Part shown: positions 34,676 to 43,995 of the stretch, piece by piece
How positions within the stretch are numbered: the stretch's first letter is position 1
Layout of the letters: each line of letters starts with the position of its first letter
Assembly: GCA_030603695.1 (NCBI GenBank)
Contig: JAUVXF010000001.1
Coordinates: 186,001 to 250,000 of the forward strand
Length of the DNA stretch: 64,000 nucleotides
Origin: Natronohydrobacter sp.
GTDB taxonomy: Bacteria; Pseudomonadota; Alphaproteobacteria; Rhodobacterales; Rhodobacteraceae
Direction: 5' to 3'
Notes under the pieces: generated by a model
The model's database searches: none
What the model was told of the DNA's origin: nothing
The model's input: the letters and a program-made list of their open reading frames with translations, nothing else
Translations under genes and position numbers: made by a program

Positions 34676-35449
34676 ATGCCCCATCCTCGCACCCTGTTTC
34701 TGGCAAGCATCTGCGCTGTCATGCTGGCCATTCCGCCCCGCGCGGCCCTCGCGGGGGATGTGCTGGTCTTTGCCGCAGCCAGCCTGACAGATGCGCTGGG
34801 CGCGGTTGCAGAGGCATGGCAGGCCGAAACCGGGCAGCGCGTTACCCTGTCTTTTGCCGGATCATCCGCGCTGGCGCGGCAGATACAGGAGGGCGCGCCA
34901 GCCGATATCTTCATCTCTGCCAGCCCCGATTGGATGGAGGCGCTGGAGCATTCGGGCGATCTGCGCGCAGGCACGCGGCGCGATATTCTGGGCAACAGGC
35001 TGGTTCTGATTGCCCATGGCCGCGATGTGGCGCCCGTGGTGATAGATGAAACCCTTGATCTGGCGGGCATGCTGGGCAATGGGCGGCTGTCAATGGCCCT
35101 GACAGAGGCTGTGCCTGCGGGCATTTATGGCCGCGCCGCGCTGGACTATCTGGGGCTGTGGGACGGGGTGGCCCCGCTGGTGGCGCAATCTGACAATGTG
35201 CGCGCCGCACTGGCCTTTGTCGCGCTGGGCGAAGCACCCTTGGGGATTGTCTATGCCACAGATGCGGCTGTGTCTGATGATGTCAGCGTGATTGGCACTT
35301 TCCCGGCCCAAAGCCATCCGCCAATCCGCTATCCGGCGGCGATTACCGCGCAAAGTGGCAGCGCGAATGCGGCGGCGTTTCTGGAATACCTGACATCCGA
35401 TCCCGCGCGGGCCATCTGGGCGGGCTATGGCTTTGGCGTGCCGGACTGA
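34676..35449 (+). CDS. modA: Molybdate ABC transporter binding protein
   Basis: Periplasmic molybdate receptor, 257 residues. Signal peptide about 1-26 (ALA/GD), then VLVFAAASLTDAL, FAGSSALARQI, GAPADIFISAS and the C-terminal AAAFLEYLTSDPA that are hallmark ModA blocks with the two serines binding the oxyanion. The ATG at 34676 is preferred to upstream codons inside the oxidase gene because it gives the signal peptide. The stop and the modB start share one base (TGATG). Confidence 0.93.
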   Translation: MPHPRTLFLASICAVMLAIPPRAALAGDVLVFAAASLTDALGAVAEAWQAETGQRVTLSFAGSSALARQIQEGAPADIFISASPDWMEALEHSGDLRAGTRRDILGNRLVLIAHGRDVAPVVIDETLDLAGMLGNGRLSMALTEAVPAGIYGRAALDYLGLWDGVAPLVAQSDNVRAALAFVALGEAPLGIVYATDAAVSDDVSVIGTFPAQSHPPIRYPAAITAQSGSANAAAFLEYLTSDPARAIWAGYGFGVPD

Positions 35450-36159
35450 TGTGGGGGGAATGGGCAAACTGGCTTGGCCCGAACGAGTGGCAGGCGGTGC
35501 GGCTCTCGCTGCGGGTTGCATTCTGGGCCACGCTGCTCAGTCTGCCCTTGGGAATTGCGGTGGCCTATGTGCTGGCGCGGTGCGAGTTTCCGGGCAAGCA
35601 GGTGCTGAATGGCATTGTGCATCTGCCCCTGATCCTGCCCCCCGTGGTGACAGGCTATCTGCTGCTGATCACCTTCGGGCGGCGCGGCGCGGTGGGGCAG
35701 TTTCTGGACGAATGGTTCGGGATCGTGCTGTCTTTTCGTTGGACAGGGGCCGCCGTTGCGGCGGCGGTGATGGCCTTTCCGCTGATGGTGCGCGCCATCC
35801 GGCTGGCGCTGGAGGCCGTTGACCCCAAGCTGGAAGCTGCGGCCAGCACGCTGGGGGCCTCTCGCCTCTGGGTGTTTGTGACAGTCACCCTCCCCCTGAT
35901 CCTGCCGGGTATTGTTGCGGGCGCGATTCTGGCCTTTGCCAAGGCGATTGGCGAATTTGGCGCAACGATTACCTTTGTGTCCAACATTCCCGGCCAGACA
36001 CAGACCATCCCCTCGGCCATTTATGCGTTTTTGCAAGTGCCGGGCGGGCAGGACAGCGCGACGCGGCTGGTGATTGTGGCAATCGTGATTGCCATGTCGG
36101 CGCTGCTGCTGTCTGAACTCATTGCCCGCCGCGTGGCCCGTCTGGTGGGGGGCACATGA
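35449..36159 (+). CDS. modB: Molybdate ABC transporter permease
   Basis: Permease of 236 residues with five to six hydrophobic segments and the EAA loop (EAAASTLGASRLWVFVTVTLP region, about 128-148). Forms the channel for ModA-delivered molybdate. It overlaps modA by one base and modC by ATGA. Confidence 0.93.
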   Translation: MWGEWANWLGPNEWQAVRLSLRVAFWATLLSLPLGIAVAYVLARCEFPGKQVLNGIVHLPLILPPVVTGYLLLITFGRRGAVGQFLDEWFGIVLSFRWTGAAVAAAVMAFPLMVRAIRLALEAVDPKLEAAASTLGASRLWVFVTVTLPLILPGIVAGAILAFAKAIGEFGATITFVSNIPGQTQTIPSAIYAFLQVPGGQDSATRLVIVAIVIAMSALLLSELIARRVARLVGGT

Positions 36160-37268
36160 CGCTGGAACTTCGGGTGCAGCACCGCTTTGACGGGTTTGAA
36201 CTGGATGTGGATATTACCGCCCCAAAGGGGGTGACAGTGCTGTTTGGCCCGTCAGGATCGGGCAAGACCACCCTTGTCAACGCTGTTGCGGGTTTGCTGC
36301 GCCCCGATCTGGGGCGGATTGTGGCGGGCGATTGGGTGCTGGCCGATACACAGGCGCGGTGCTGGCTGCCCCCGCACCGCCGCCGGATAGGCTATATCTT
36401 TCAGGAAGGCCGCCTGTTCCCGCATCTGAGTGTGCGCCAGAACCTTGCCTATGGGCGCTGGTTCGCGCCGCGCGGGGCGCAACCTGACAGCATGGCGCGG
36501 GTGGTGGATATGCTGGGCATCGGGCATCTGCTGGGCCGCCGCCCCGCTGCGCTGTCGGGCGGGGAAAAGCAACGCGTGGCCATTGGCCGCGCGCTGCTGG
36601 CCGCGCCCAAGCTGATTTTGGCAGATGAACCCCTTGCCGCGCTGGATGAAGGGCGCAAGGCCGAAATCCTGCCCTATTTTGAACGGCTGCGCGATGAGCT
36701 GTCCATCCCCATCCTCTATGTCAGCCATTCCTCTGCCGAGGTGGCGCGGCTGGCCACAACTGTCATTGCGCTGCGGGCGGGGCGAGTTGCGGGGTTTGGG
36801 CCGCCCGCACAGGTGCTGGGCGATGTGGCGGCCGTGGGCGCGCGGGGCGCGGCCTCTGTTCTGGGGGCGCGGGTAATCGCACATCATGCCGATGGGTTGA
36901 GCGAGTTGTCCACCGCTGCGGGCACGCTCTGGCTGCCGCGCGTGCCAGACCCACCGGGCGCCGCACTGCGGCTGCGCATTGCCGCGCATGATGTGATCTT
37001 GTCGCGGGCTGCGCCGCAAGGGCTTTCGGCGCTCAACATTCTGCGCGGCACGATCAGCGATATCCGCACAGGCGAAGGGCCGGGGGCCATGGTGACGTTG
37101 GAACTGGGGGGCGCGGGGCCGGATGAGGGGCAGGGCGAACGGCTGGTTGCGCGCATCACCCGCCGTTCAGTCGCGGCTTTGGGATTGGAGCGGGGCCAAA
37201 GCTGCCATGCGATTGTGAAATCCGTTTCTGTCGCGCCAGGGGATATTGGCACAGGGCGCAGCGGGTAA
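36156..37268 (+). CDS. modC: Molybdate ABC transporter ATP-binding protein
   Basis: ATPase of 370 residues: Walker A GPSGSGKTT (31-39), signature LSGGEKQRVAIGRAL, Walker B LILADEP, and a C-terminal Mop/TOBE domain (about 285-360, SALNILRGTISDI) that binds oxyanion and can tune transport. Last gene of modABC. A G+C hairpin at 37430-37447 lies downstream. Confidence 0.93.
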   Translation: MTLELRVQHRFDGFELDVDITAPKGVTVLFGPSGSGKTTLVNAVAGLLRPDLGRIVAGDWVLADTQARCWLPPHRRRIGYIFQEGRLFPHLSVRQNLAYGRWFAPRGAQPDSMARVVDMLGIGHLLGRRPAALSGGEKQRVAIGRALLAAPKLILADEPLAALDEGRKAEILPYFERLRDELSIPILYVSHSSAEVARLATTVIALRAGRVAGFGPPAQVLGDVAAVGARGAASVLGARVIAHHADGLSELSTAAGTLWLPRVPDPPGAALRLRIAAHDVILSRAAPQGLSALNILRGTISDIRTGEGPGAMVTLELGGAGPDEGQGERLVARITRRSVAALGLERGQSCHAIVKSVSVAPGDIGTGRSG

Positions 37269-37619
37269 GGATCAGTCCCGCCGGGCACAGATTGGCCGTC
37301 GCTGCGCAAGATGCGGGCAATGGTGCAAGAGGCTGCGCCCTTGGTTCTTGCAGGGGCGGAGAATGTCGCAGCCAGCGCGATTTTTCATGGTGCCGCTGAA
37401 ATATGGGGTGAAAGCCTGAAGCGGGGAAAGGGGGCGCTCGCGCCCCCTCTTGGCCCTTTGGGCCAATTCACCCCCTGAGGATATTTGAGCCAAGATGAAA
37501 TCAGGGTGCAGGGATGGGGGGAGTATATGTTCTGAAGCGGCGATTCTGGCTGCGGCACAGTCAGGCTGGCGCGGGCAGGGGGGCGGTTTTGGTTGTGATC
37601 TGCGTCTGGTGCTGCGCGA
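37269..37619. other. Gene-free stretch after modC with a possible decayed DUF1801-like fragment
   Basis: About 350 bases without an intact gene. In the frame following the modC stop, 37269-37420 reads as TDWPSLRKMRAMVQEAAP and onwards, faintly like the start of DUF1801 proteins, but it has no start codon with a ribosome site and soon becomes low-complexity. The rest holds two hairpins and the motif CCTGAGGATATTTGAGCC, a kind of sequence often seen after genes in Rhodobacterales. Confidence 0.35.
37430..37466 (+). terminator. Double hairpin, probable modABC terminator
   Basis: GGGGGCG/CGCCCCC with loop CTCG (37430-37447), followed by TCTT, then a second dyad TTGGCCC-TTT-GGGCCAA (37450-37466). 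T-rich stretch is short, so efficiency is uncertain. Confidence 0.55.
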
Positions 37620-38192
37620 TCAGCCCGGTTCCTCAGCGTGATATGGCATGAGCAGATCATCTGGCAGGGCTGCTATCTGGGCCGTGACAGCAGGTTCCAG
37701 CGGGCAATCCGTGCTTTTGAGCAGGAAGCCCAAGGTGAGATACATGCCCGCGGTTGCCATCAGATCCAGCACCCCGTCGCGCCCCACCAGCGCTTGCAGC
37801 GCGTCCATCTGATCGGGGGCCAGTTGCGCGCGGTCTTGCAGGGCATCCACGGCCCCGGCCAAAAGCGCGTCTTCCGGTTCCATCTGCGCGCATGGCCCGC
37901 GCAGGCTGCGAATGCGCGCCATGTCCAGCCCCACGCGCAGGCCGCGTATCACATGCTGGTTCCATTCATAGGCCGCGCCCAGCCGATGGGCCAGCCGCAG
38001 GATAACCACCTCTGCGCGCACTGGCCCAAGGGCGCTGTGCTGCACAATATGGGTGCGCAGGTTTTCCCATGCGCGCAGCAAGGCGGGGTGATGGGCCATC
38101 ACGCGATACACATTCAACTGGCCCGCAAAGCCTGCGCGCATATCGGCAATCTCTGCGGGCCAGTCGCTATCTGGCAGGGGGGCAAAGCTCAT
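37620..38192 (-). CDS. Carboxymuconolactone decarboxylase family protein
   Basis: Protein of 190 residues of the CMD superfamily, with the helix EWNQHVIRGLRVGL (about 76-89) in place of the AhpD CxxC core, so it belongs to the non-redox branch. Its ATG overlaps the aminotransferase stop by ATGA, and the two should act together. Role in the catabolic operon is unknown. Confidence 0.8.
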   Translation of the reverse strand: MSFAPLPDSDWPAEIADMRAGFAGQLNVYRVMAHHPALLRAWENLRTHIVQHSALGPVRAEVVILRLAHRLGAAYEWNQHVIRGLRVGLDMARIRSLRGPCAQMEPEDALLAGAVDALQDRAQLAPDQMDALQALVGRDGVLDLMATAGMYLTLGFLLKSTDCPLEPAVTAQIAALPDDLLMPYHAEEPG

Positions 38193-39514
38193 GCGGCCAA
38201 AGCGGCGTCCACCGCCTCTGCCAGCCGCCCTGTGATTTCGGCCAGATCGGTTTCGCGCACGATGAAGGGGGGGGCAAGCAGCACATGATCGCCCTGCACC
38301 CCGTCTATCGTGCCGCCCATGGGATAGACCATCAGCCCGCGCGCCATGGCTTCGGCCTTGATCTTGGCATGCAGTTTGCGCGCGGGGTCAAATGGCGCTT
38401 TGGTGTCACGATCGGCGACCAGTTCTATCGCCTGAAACAGGCCGCGCCCCCGGATATCGCCAATATGCGGATGCTGGCCGAAATGGCTGTGCAACTGCGC
38501 GCGCAAGACCGCGCCCATGGCCTGCACATTTTCCAAGAGGTTGTCGCGCGCGATCACCTGTTGCACGGCCAGCCCTGCGGCGGCGGCCATGGGATGGCCC
38601 ATATAGGTGTGGCCATGCTGGAAAAACCCGCTGCCCTGCGCAAAGGCATTATAGATCTTGTTGCTGAGCAGGGTTGCCCCGATGGGCTGGAACCCCCCGC
38701 CAAGGCCCTTGGCGATGGTCAGCAGATCGGGGGCAATGCCGTCATAGTCGCAGGCATAGCGGTAGCCTGTGCGCCCCATGCCGCACATCACCTCGTCTAG
38801 GATCAGCAGCACCCCGTAGCGATCACATATCGCGCGGATCTGTTTGAAGTAATCGGCCACGGCAGGAACCGCGCCCGCCGTGGCGCCCACCACAGGCTCT
38901 GCAATAAAGGCGGCCACGGTATCGGGGCCAAGTTCCTGTATTTTCGCCTCCAGCTCTCCGGCCGCGCGGGTGGCATAGGCGGCATCGGTTTCGCCTATGT
39001 GCTGCTCGCGATAGGCGAAACAGGGCGCGATATGATGGGCCTGCATCAAAAGCGGCTTGAACTGCGCGCGCCGCCATTCATTGCCCCCCGCCGCCAAGGC
39101 GCCCAGAGTATTGCCATGATAGCTTTGCCGCCGCGCGATGATATGGCGGCGCTGGGGCTGGCCGGTTTCGGTGAAATACTGCCGCGCCATTTTCAGCGCC
39201 GCTTCCACGGCCTCTGACCCGCCGGACACCAGATAGACATGGCTTAGCCCTTCTGGCGCGCCCGTGATCAGGGTATCGGCCAGCGCTTCGGCCACATCGG
39301 TGGTGAAAAAGCCGGTATGGGCATAGGCCAGCTTGTCCAATTGCGCATGAAGGGCGGCCAGCACATCGGGATGGGCATGGCCAAGGCAGGAGACGGCCGC
39401 ACCACCAGAGGCATCTATATAGCGCCTGCCTTCGGCATCGGTGAAATGGATACCCTCTGCCGCAACCGCGCGGCGCGGGGGCGTGTGGATGGAGCGGTGC
39501 AAAAGATGGGTCAT
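38189..39514 (-). CDS. Class III aminotransferase
   Basis: PLP aminotransferase of 441 residues of the omega-amino-acid/ornithine type. Typical blocks: GGSEAVEAALKMAR (phosphate loop), YHGNTLGAL, LILDEVMCGMGRTG and the PLP lysine in TIAKGLGGGFQPIG. It transfers an amino group from a non-alpha amine or beta/omega amino acid to pyruvate or 2-oxoglutarate. Encoded 11 bases after an RpiR-family regulator and overlapping a CMD protein; the substrate is open, with taurine, beta-alanine and polyamine intermediates among the options. Confidence 0.9.
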   Translation of the reverse strand: MTHLLHRSIHTPPRRAVAAEGIHFTDAEGRRYIDASGGAAVSCLGHAHPDVLAALHAQLDKLAYAHTGFFTTDVAEALADTLITGAPEGLSHVYLVSGGSEAVEAALKMARQYFTETGQPQRRHIIARRQSYHGNTLGALAAGGNEWRRAQFKPLLMQAHHIAPCFAYREQHIGETDAAYATRAAGELEAKIQELGPDTVAAFIAEPVVGATAGAVPAVADYFKQIRAICDRYGVLLILDEVMCGMGRTGYRYACDYDGIAPDLLTIAKGLGGGFQPIGATLLSNKIYNAFAQGSGFFQHGHTYMGHPMAAAAGLAVQQVIARDNLLENVQAMGAVLRAQLHSHFGQHPHIGDIRGRGLFQAIELVADRDTKAPFDPARKLHAKIKAEAMARGLMVYPMGGTIDGVQGDHVLLAPPFIVRETDLAEITGRLAEAVDAALAA

Positions 39515-39525
39515 GGCAGGTACTT

Positions 39526-40395
39526 TCAGGCAGGGGGCGTGTAATAGGTGTTAAACCCGGCAAGCTGGCGATCCAGCCCGTCCAGCCGGGCCAGAATGGC
39601 GGGATCATTGCCGCGCGCGACAAGGGCCACCAAGGTTTCGGCCATGGCAAAGGCAGGGGCCATGCTGTGCAGGAAAGAGGCGCTGTGCGTGGGCACGATC
39701 AGCGCGGGATCGCCCGGTGCGACAAGCGGCGAGAGGGGCGAATCTGTCAGCGCGACAATGCGCATGGCGCGGGCGCGCGCCTGCATCACGGCTTCGACCA
39801 CGGCGCGGGTATAGGGGGCGACACCGCAGACAAACAGCACATCCCCGGCCTGCGCCTGTGCCAGCCCATCCAGCCCCACACCGCCAATACCGTCCAGCAG
39901 GCTGGCGCGATCCGTGATCAGCGAGAGCGCATACCAGACATGCCACGCCACCCCGTGGCTGGAACGCAGGCCAAGGCAATAGACGCGCCGCGCCTGTGCG
40001 ATCAGGCTTGCGGCCTGTTCCAGTTGTGCCAGTGCTTGCGCAGTGCCAAGCGCTGCAATTTGTGCCGCCGTCTGTTCCAGCATTGCGGCGGCGGCGTCTT
40101 GCTGCGTTTGCGCGCCCAGCCTGTCGCGGCGGGCCGCTGTGGCGGCCAGCCCCGGTGCGGCACGGCGCAACGCATCGCGGTGCAGGGTGCGAATGGCCTC
40201 ATAGCCCTCATAGCCCAGGGCTTGGGCCAGCCGTGTCATGGTGGCGGGTTGCACGCCCGCGCGCCGTGCCTGTTCGCGCATGGATAACAGCGCCACATCC
40301 TGCGGATTGCCCGCAATCCATTGCGCTGCCTTTTGCAACTGCGCAGGCAGCGCATCGCGGCGAGTGGCAAGAGAGAGGGCGAAAGGCGCGTTCAT
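39526..40395 (-). CDS. MurR/RpiR-family transcriptional regulator
   Basis: Regulator of 289 residues: N-terminal HTH_6 (about 1-75, EQARRAGVQPATMTRLAQALGYEGYEAIR) and C-terminal SIS sugar-isomerase fold (about 120-260). First gene of a minus-strand operon with the aminotransferase and CMD protein, and divergent from a lyxose-isomerase-like gene. SIS domains usually sense phosphosugars, but RpiR regulators of amino acid or amine catabolism are also known. Confidence 0.9.
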   Translation of the reverse strand: MNAPFALSLATRRDALPAQLQKAAQWIAGNPQDVALLSMREQARRAGVQPATMTRLAQALGYEGYEAIRTLHRDALRRAAPGLAATAARRDRLGAQTQQDAAAAMLEQTAAQIAALGTAQALAQLEQAASLIAQARRVYCLGLRSSHGVAWHVWYALSLITDRASLLDGIGGVGLDGLAQAQAGDVLFVCGVAPYTRAVVEAVMQARARAMRIVALTDSPLSPLVAPGDPALIVPTHSASFLHSMAPAFAMAETLVALVARGNDPAILARLDGLDRQLAGFNTYYTPPA

Positions 40396-40432
40396 GGCGG
40401 CAATCTATCATCATGGCTGCAAAATGCAACAA

Positions 40433-40451
40433 GTGTTTCAGTAATAAACAC
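40433..40451. promoter_or_regulatory. Candidate RpiR operator
   Basis: GTGTTT-N7-AAACAC, a perfect six-base dyad in the 150-base divergent region between rpiR and the isomerase gene, about 40 bases before the rpiR start. Flanking AAC...GTT bases extend it slightly. Confidence 0.5.
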
Positions 40452-40545
40452 GTTTGTATCATAGCGCGCCTCTTGACCATCGCGCGGCATGGCGGCAGTC
40501 ATGGGCGGCACGGAAACAGCCTGTGCGGCAAGGGGAAAGCGCGCC

Positions 40546-41235
40546 ATGAAACGCAGCCAGATCAATGAAATTATGCGCGCTGCGGATGACATGATCCGCC
40601 AATATGGGTTTGCGCTGCCGCCCTTCGCCTATTGGACACCACAGGAATTTGTCGCGCAACAACAGGTTGCGCAGCATCTGATAGAGGCCGGGTGCGGCTG
40701 GGATATCACCGATTACGGCGCGGGGGATTTTGCCGCGATGGGTTTGTTCCTGTTCACCCTGCGCAATGGGCGGCTGGCCGATCTGCAACGCGGCGGTGGC
40801 ATGTGCTATGCCGAAAAGCTGCTGATTTCGCGGCAAGATCAGCTATCGCCCATGCATACCCATGTCATCAAGGCCGAAGATATCATCAATCGCGGCGGGG
40901 CCACGCTGGTGGTAGAGCTGTATGGCTCTGATGATAAGGGCGGGTTTGCCCCGGATCGCGGCGGGCGCGTGTGGTGTGACGGGATCGCGCGCGAATTTGC
41001 GCCGGGGGAAAAGCTGCGTCTGGCGCCGGGGCAGTCGGTTACACTACAGCCCGGCGACTGGCACGCCTTTTGGGGCGAGGGGGGCGATGTGCTGATAGGC
41101 GAGGTTTCGACCGTCAATGACGACAAAACCGACAATATCTTTCGCGAGCCGATTGGCCGTTTTGCCACGATAGACGAAGATACAGCGCCGCGGCATCTGC
41201 TGGTCAGCGATTATGACATTTGGCTGAAAGGGTGA
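40546..41235 (+). CDS. D-lyxose ketol-isomerase-like cupin enzyme
   Basis: Protein of 229 residues resembling D-lyxose isomerases, which interconvert D-lyxose with D-xylulose and D-mannose with D-fructose. Cupin metal ligands are visible in SPMHTHVIKAEDIINRGG (about 98-117, His-x-His and Glu) and in PGDWHAFW (about 172-179, His). AGGGGAA precedes the ATG at 40546. It is divergent from the RpiR regulator, which probably controls it. Related apiose isomerases also have this fold, so it might serve the island 2 pathway. Confidence 0.85.
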   Translation: MKRSQINEIMRAADDMIRQYGFALPPFAYWTPQEFVAQQQVAQHLIEAGCGWDITDYGAGDFAAMGLFLFTLRNGRLADLQRGGGMCYAEKLLISRQDQLSPMHTHVIKAEDIINRGGATLVVELYGSDDKGGFAPDRGGRVWCDGIAREFAPGEKLRLAPGQSVTLQPGDWHAFWGEGGDVLIGEVSTVNDDKTDNIFREPIGRFATIDEDTAPRHLLVSDYDIWLKG

Positions 41236-41268
41236 TGCGCGGCCCCGTGCCGCGCAACTTGCACTGTT

Positions 41269-41676
41269 TCAGGCCCCGACTTCGGGCGTTTGCAGAATTT
41301 GCACGCCATTGATCTGCCAGCCCTGCGCGGTTTCGATCATCATGTAAGACAGCACATGCAGCCGCCCCGCCGCATCGCGGATCAAGACGCGCTGATCTAT
41401 CCCTTCGCCAAGGGGGCGCTGTTCCAGCATCCGCACTTCGGCGGGGCGGTGCACCATCGGATAGCCATCGCGCACCATCTGCCCAAAGCGCTGGGCAGAG
41501 CCGAAAAGCTGGCGGATATTGGGACTGGCATAGGTAAAGGCGGCCTCAAAATCATCGGCCATAAAGGCGGTGATCTGGTCGTTTATCACTGCCTCGATCG
41601 GGTTGTCCTGTGCTTGGGATGGCGTGGCCAAGGCAAGACACAGCGTTGCGGCAAGGCTGGCGAGTATCTGGCGCAT
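41269..41676 (-). CDS. DUF4864 protein, exported
   Basis: Protein of 135 residues with a Sec signal peptide (about 1-22, SQA/QD) and a cystatin/NTF2-like fold expected from the family (block FTYASPNIRQLFGSAQRFGQMV at 46-67 and YMMIETAQGWQINGVQI). Unknown function, periplasmic. Stands alone, convergent with the isomerase gene. Confidence 0.78.
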   Translation of the reverse strand: MRQILASLAATLCLALATPSQAQDNPIEAVINDQITAFMADDFEAAFTYASPNIRQLFGSAQRFGQMVRDGYPMVHRPAEVRMLEQRPLGEGIDQRVLIRDAAGRLHVLSYMMIETAQGWQINGVQILQTPEVGA

Positions 41677-41745
41677 ATCTCCCTCCGTCTATGTGCAACA
41701 GATACGCAGCCGGGGCGATATTGGTTCACTGTGCTGTGACATGCC

Positions 41746-43995
41746 CTAATCATGTGTATGCGTCAGTTCCGGCACATCATCCGCCCCCGCAGAGCCACGA
41801 CCGGACAAAGATGGGTTTTCCATGAAAAACCTATGGCAGTTGAACAGGCGGCGGCTTTCGCCATCGGCGGGCAGGGTGCGCAGGGCGGGGCCTTCGGGGC
41901 GCAGGATCCAGCTTTGGGCCTCGTCTGCCAGATTGGCGGCCATGATCTGCCCCACGATCTGCGCTTTGACTGTGGGGTTCTGAATCTCTATCAGCGTTTC
42001 TACCCGCCGCACCAGATTGCGCCCCATCCAATCGGCCGAAGACATGAAAACCCGTGCCTGATCTGATGGCAATTCCGCCCCGTTGCCAAAGCAGACAATG
42101 CGCGAATGTTCCAAAAACCGGCCCACAACGGATTTGATGCGGATATTCTCGCTTAGCCCCTTTATGCCGGGGCGAATGCCGCAAATGCCGCGCACCACAA
42201 GGCTGATTTTCACCCCGGCCTGGGATGCGGCATAAAGGGCATCGATCACATCGGCATCGATGATGGAATTCATCTTGGCCCATATCTCTGCGGGGCGGCC
42301 AGCGCGGGCGGCCTCTGCCTCTGCGCCAATAAGCTGCAACAGGCGCGGTTTCAGCGTGAGTGGCGAGATGGCCAGATTTTCAAGGCTGGCAGGTTCGGCA
42401 TAGCCCGCAACATAGTTGAAAACCCGCGTGGCATCGCGCCCAAGTGCGGCATCACAGGTGAATAGCGACAGATCGGTATAGATGCGCGCGGTGATGGGGT
42501 GATAATTGCCCGTGCCCCAATGGGTATAAGTTACCAGCCTGTCACCTTCGCGGCGCACCACGGTGCTGATTTTGGCATGGGTTTTGTAATTCACAAACCC
42601 ATAGACAACATGCGCGCCCGCCCGTTCCAAGCGGCGGGATTGGCGGATATTTGCGGCCTCGTCAAAGCGGGCTTTCAACTCTACCAGCGCGGTAACGGAT
42701 TTGCCCGCTTCTGCGGCCTCGCACAAGGCGGCCACGATGGGGCTGTCGCGCGAGGTGCGATAGAGCGTCTGGCGGATGGCCAGCACATCGGGATCACGCG
42801 CGGCCTGTTCCAGAAAGCGCACCACCATGTCAAATGTCTCATACGGGTGGTGCAGCAGCATGTCTTTCTGGCGGATCGCGGCGAACATGTCGCCGCCATG
42901 GTCTTGCACGCGCTCGGGCACGCGCGGGGTAAAGCTGGGCCATAGCAGATCGGCGCGTTCATCCAGCACCAATTCCTTGAGGGTGGAAATGCCCATGATC
43001 CCATCCACCTCGATCACATCGGTATCGGGGACATCCAGTTCTTCCATCACCAATTCGCGCAGATCGGGGGGCGCATTGGCAGAGATTTTCATGCGCACCA
43101 CTTCGCCCCGGCGGCGGCGCTTCAGCGCCACTTCAAATTCGCGCACAAGATCTTCGGCTTCTTCCTCTACCTCCAGATCGCTGTCGCGCAGCACTGAAAA
43201 GGTGCAAGAGCCAAGCAGCGTATAGCCGGGAAACAGGCTGTCCATTTCCGCCAATATCAGCTCTTCCATCGGAACCAGCCGGATGGGATTGCTGCCAAGG
43301 CGCACAAAGCGGTCAATCTGGCTGGGAATGGGCACAAGCGCACTCAGCTTGCGGCCCCGTTTATCCTGCAATTCCAGCGCCAGCGAAAAGCCCGCATTGG
43401 GGATGAAGGGGAAAGGATGGGCCGGATCAATCGCCAAGGGCGAGAGCACAGGAAACACATGTTGCAGGAAATATTCGTTCAGAAAGGCGCGGTCATCTGC
43501 TGTCAGGTCTTGGTGCGAGAGCAGCACAATCCCGGCTTCTGCCAGCATGGGGCGCAGCACTGACCAGATTTCCTGCTGATATTCCATCAGGCGGCGGGCA
43601 TCTTCATGGATAAGCACCAGTTGTTCTGCCGGGCTGCGCCCATCCTCGGACGGGGTGGTATTGCCCGCGCGCGCCAATTCGCGCAGGCCCGCCACGCGCA
43701 CCGTATAAAATTCGTCCAGATTGGTGGCAGAGATGGACAGGAAGCGCACCCTCTCCAGCAGCGGGACGCGGGGATTTATCGCCTCTTCCAGCACGCGCCA
43801 ATTGAAGGCCAACCATGACAATTCGCGGTTGAAAAACCGCTCTGGCCCTTCGGGATCAAACCCTTCCAGCACGACAGGCGCAGGGAAAGGTGCATTCAGG
43901 AAATCGGCAGACAGGCCGGGATCTGTATGTGGCGGGGTTTCGTCGCGCATGGGGGGTGTTTCACATGTTTGAGGGTGTGGGGAATGGGCTGTCAT
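41746..43995 (-). CDS. ppk: Polyphosphate kinase 1
   Basis: Makes polyphosphate from ATP. 749 residues from the ATG at 43995, which overlaps the upstream META-gene stop by ATGA; MRDE at 43950 is an alternative start. PPK1 blocks seen: [15 protein letters not shown] near residue 53, [17 protein letters not shown] and [12 protein letters not shown] with the conserved catalytic histidine, [16 protein letters not shown], and [11 protein letters not shown] near the C-terminus. The first about 45 residues are low-complexity and Pro-rich. Confidence 0.93.
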   Translation of the reverse strand: MTAHSPHPQTCETPPMRDETPPHTDPGLSADFLNAPFPAPVVLEGFDPEGPERFFNRELSWLAFNWRVLEEAINPRVPLLERVRFLSISATNLDEFYTVRVAGLRELARAGNTTPSEDGRSPAEQLVLIHEDARRLMEYQQEIWSVLRPMLAEAGIVLLSHQDLTADDRAFLNEYFLQHVFPVLSPLAIDPAHPFPFIPNAGFSLALELQDKRGRKLSALVPIPSQIDRFVRLGSNPIRLVPMEELILAEMDSLFPGYTLLGSCTFSVLRDSDLEVEEEAEDLVREFEVALKRRRRGEVVRMKISANAPPDLRELVMEELDVPDTDVIEVDGIMGISTLKELVLDERADLLWPSFTPRVPERVQDHGGDMFAAIRQKDMLLHHPYETFDMVVRFLEQAARDPDVLAIRQTLYRTSRDSPIVAALCEAAEAGKSVTALVELKARFDEAANIRQSRRLERAGAHVVYGFVNYKTHAKISTVVRREGDRLVTYTHWGTGNYHPITARIYTDLSLFTCDAALGRDATRVFNYVAGYAEPASLENLAISPLTLKPRLLQLIGAEAEAARAGRPAEIWAKMNSIIDADVIDALYAASQAGVKISLVVRGICGIRPGIKGLSENIRIKSVVGRFLEHSRIVCFGNGAELPSDQARVFMSSADWMGRNLVRRVETLIEIQNPTVKAQIVGQIMAANLADEAQSWILRPEGPALRTLPADGESRRLFNCHRFFMENPSLSGRGSAGADDVPELTHTHD

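Noticed and set aside
40546..41235. Lyxose-isomerase-like gene as a member of island 2
   Set aside because: It is 21 kb away, under an RpiR regulator, and has backbone-like composition; a link is only speculative.
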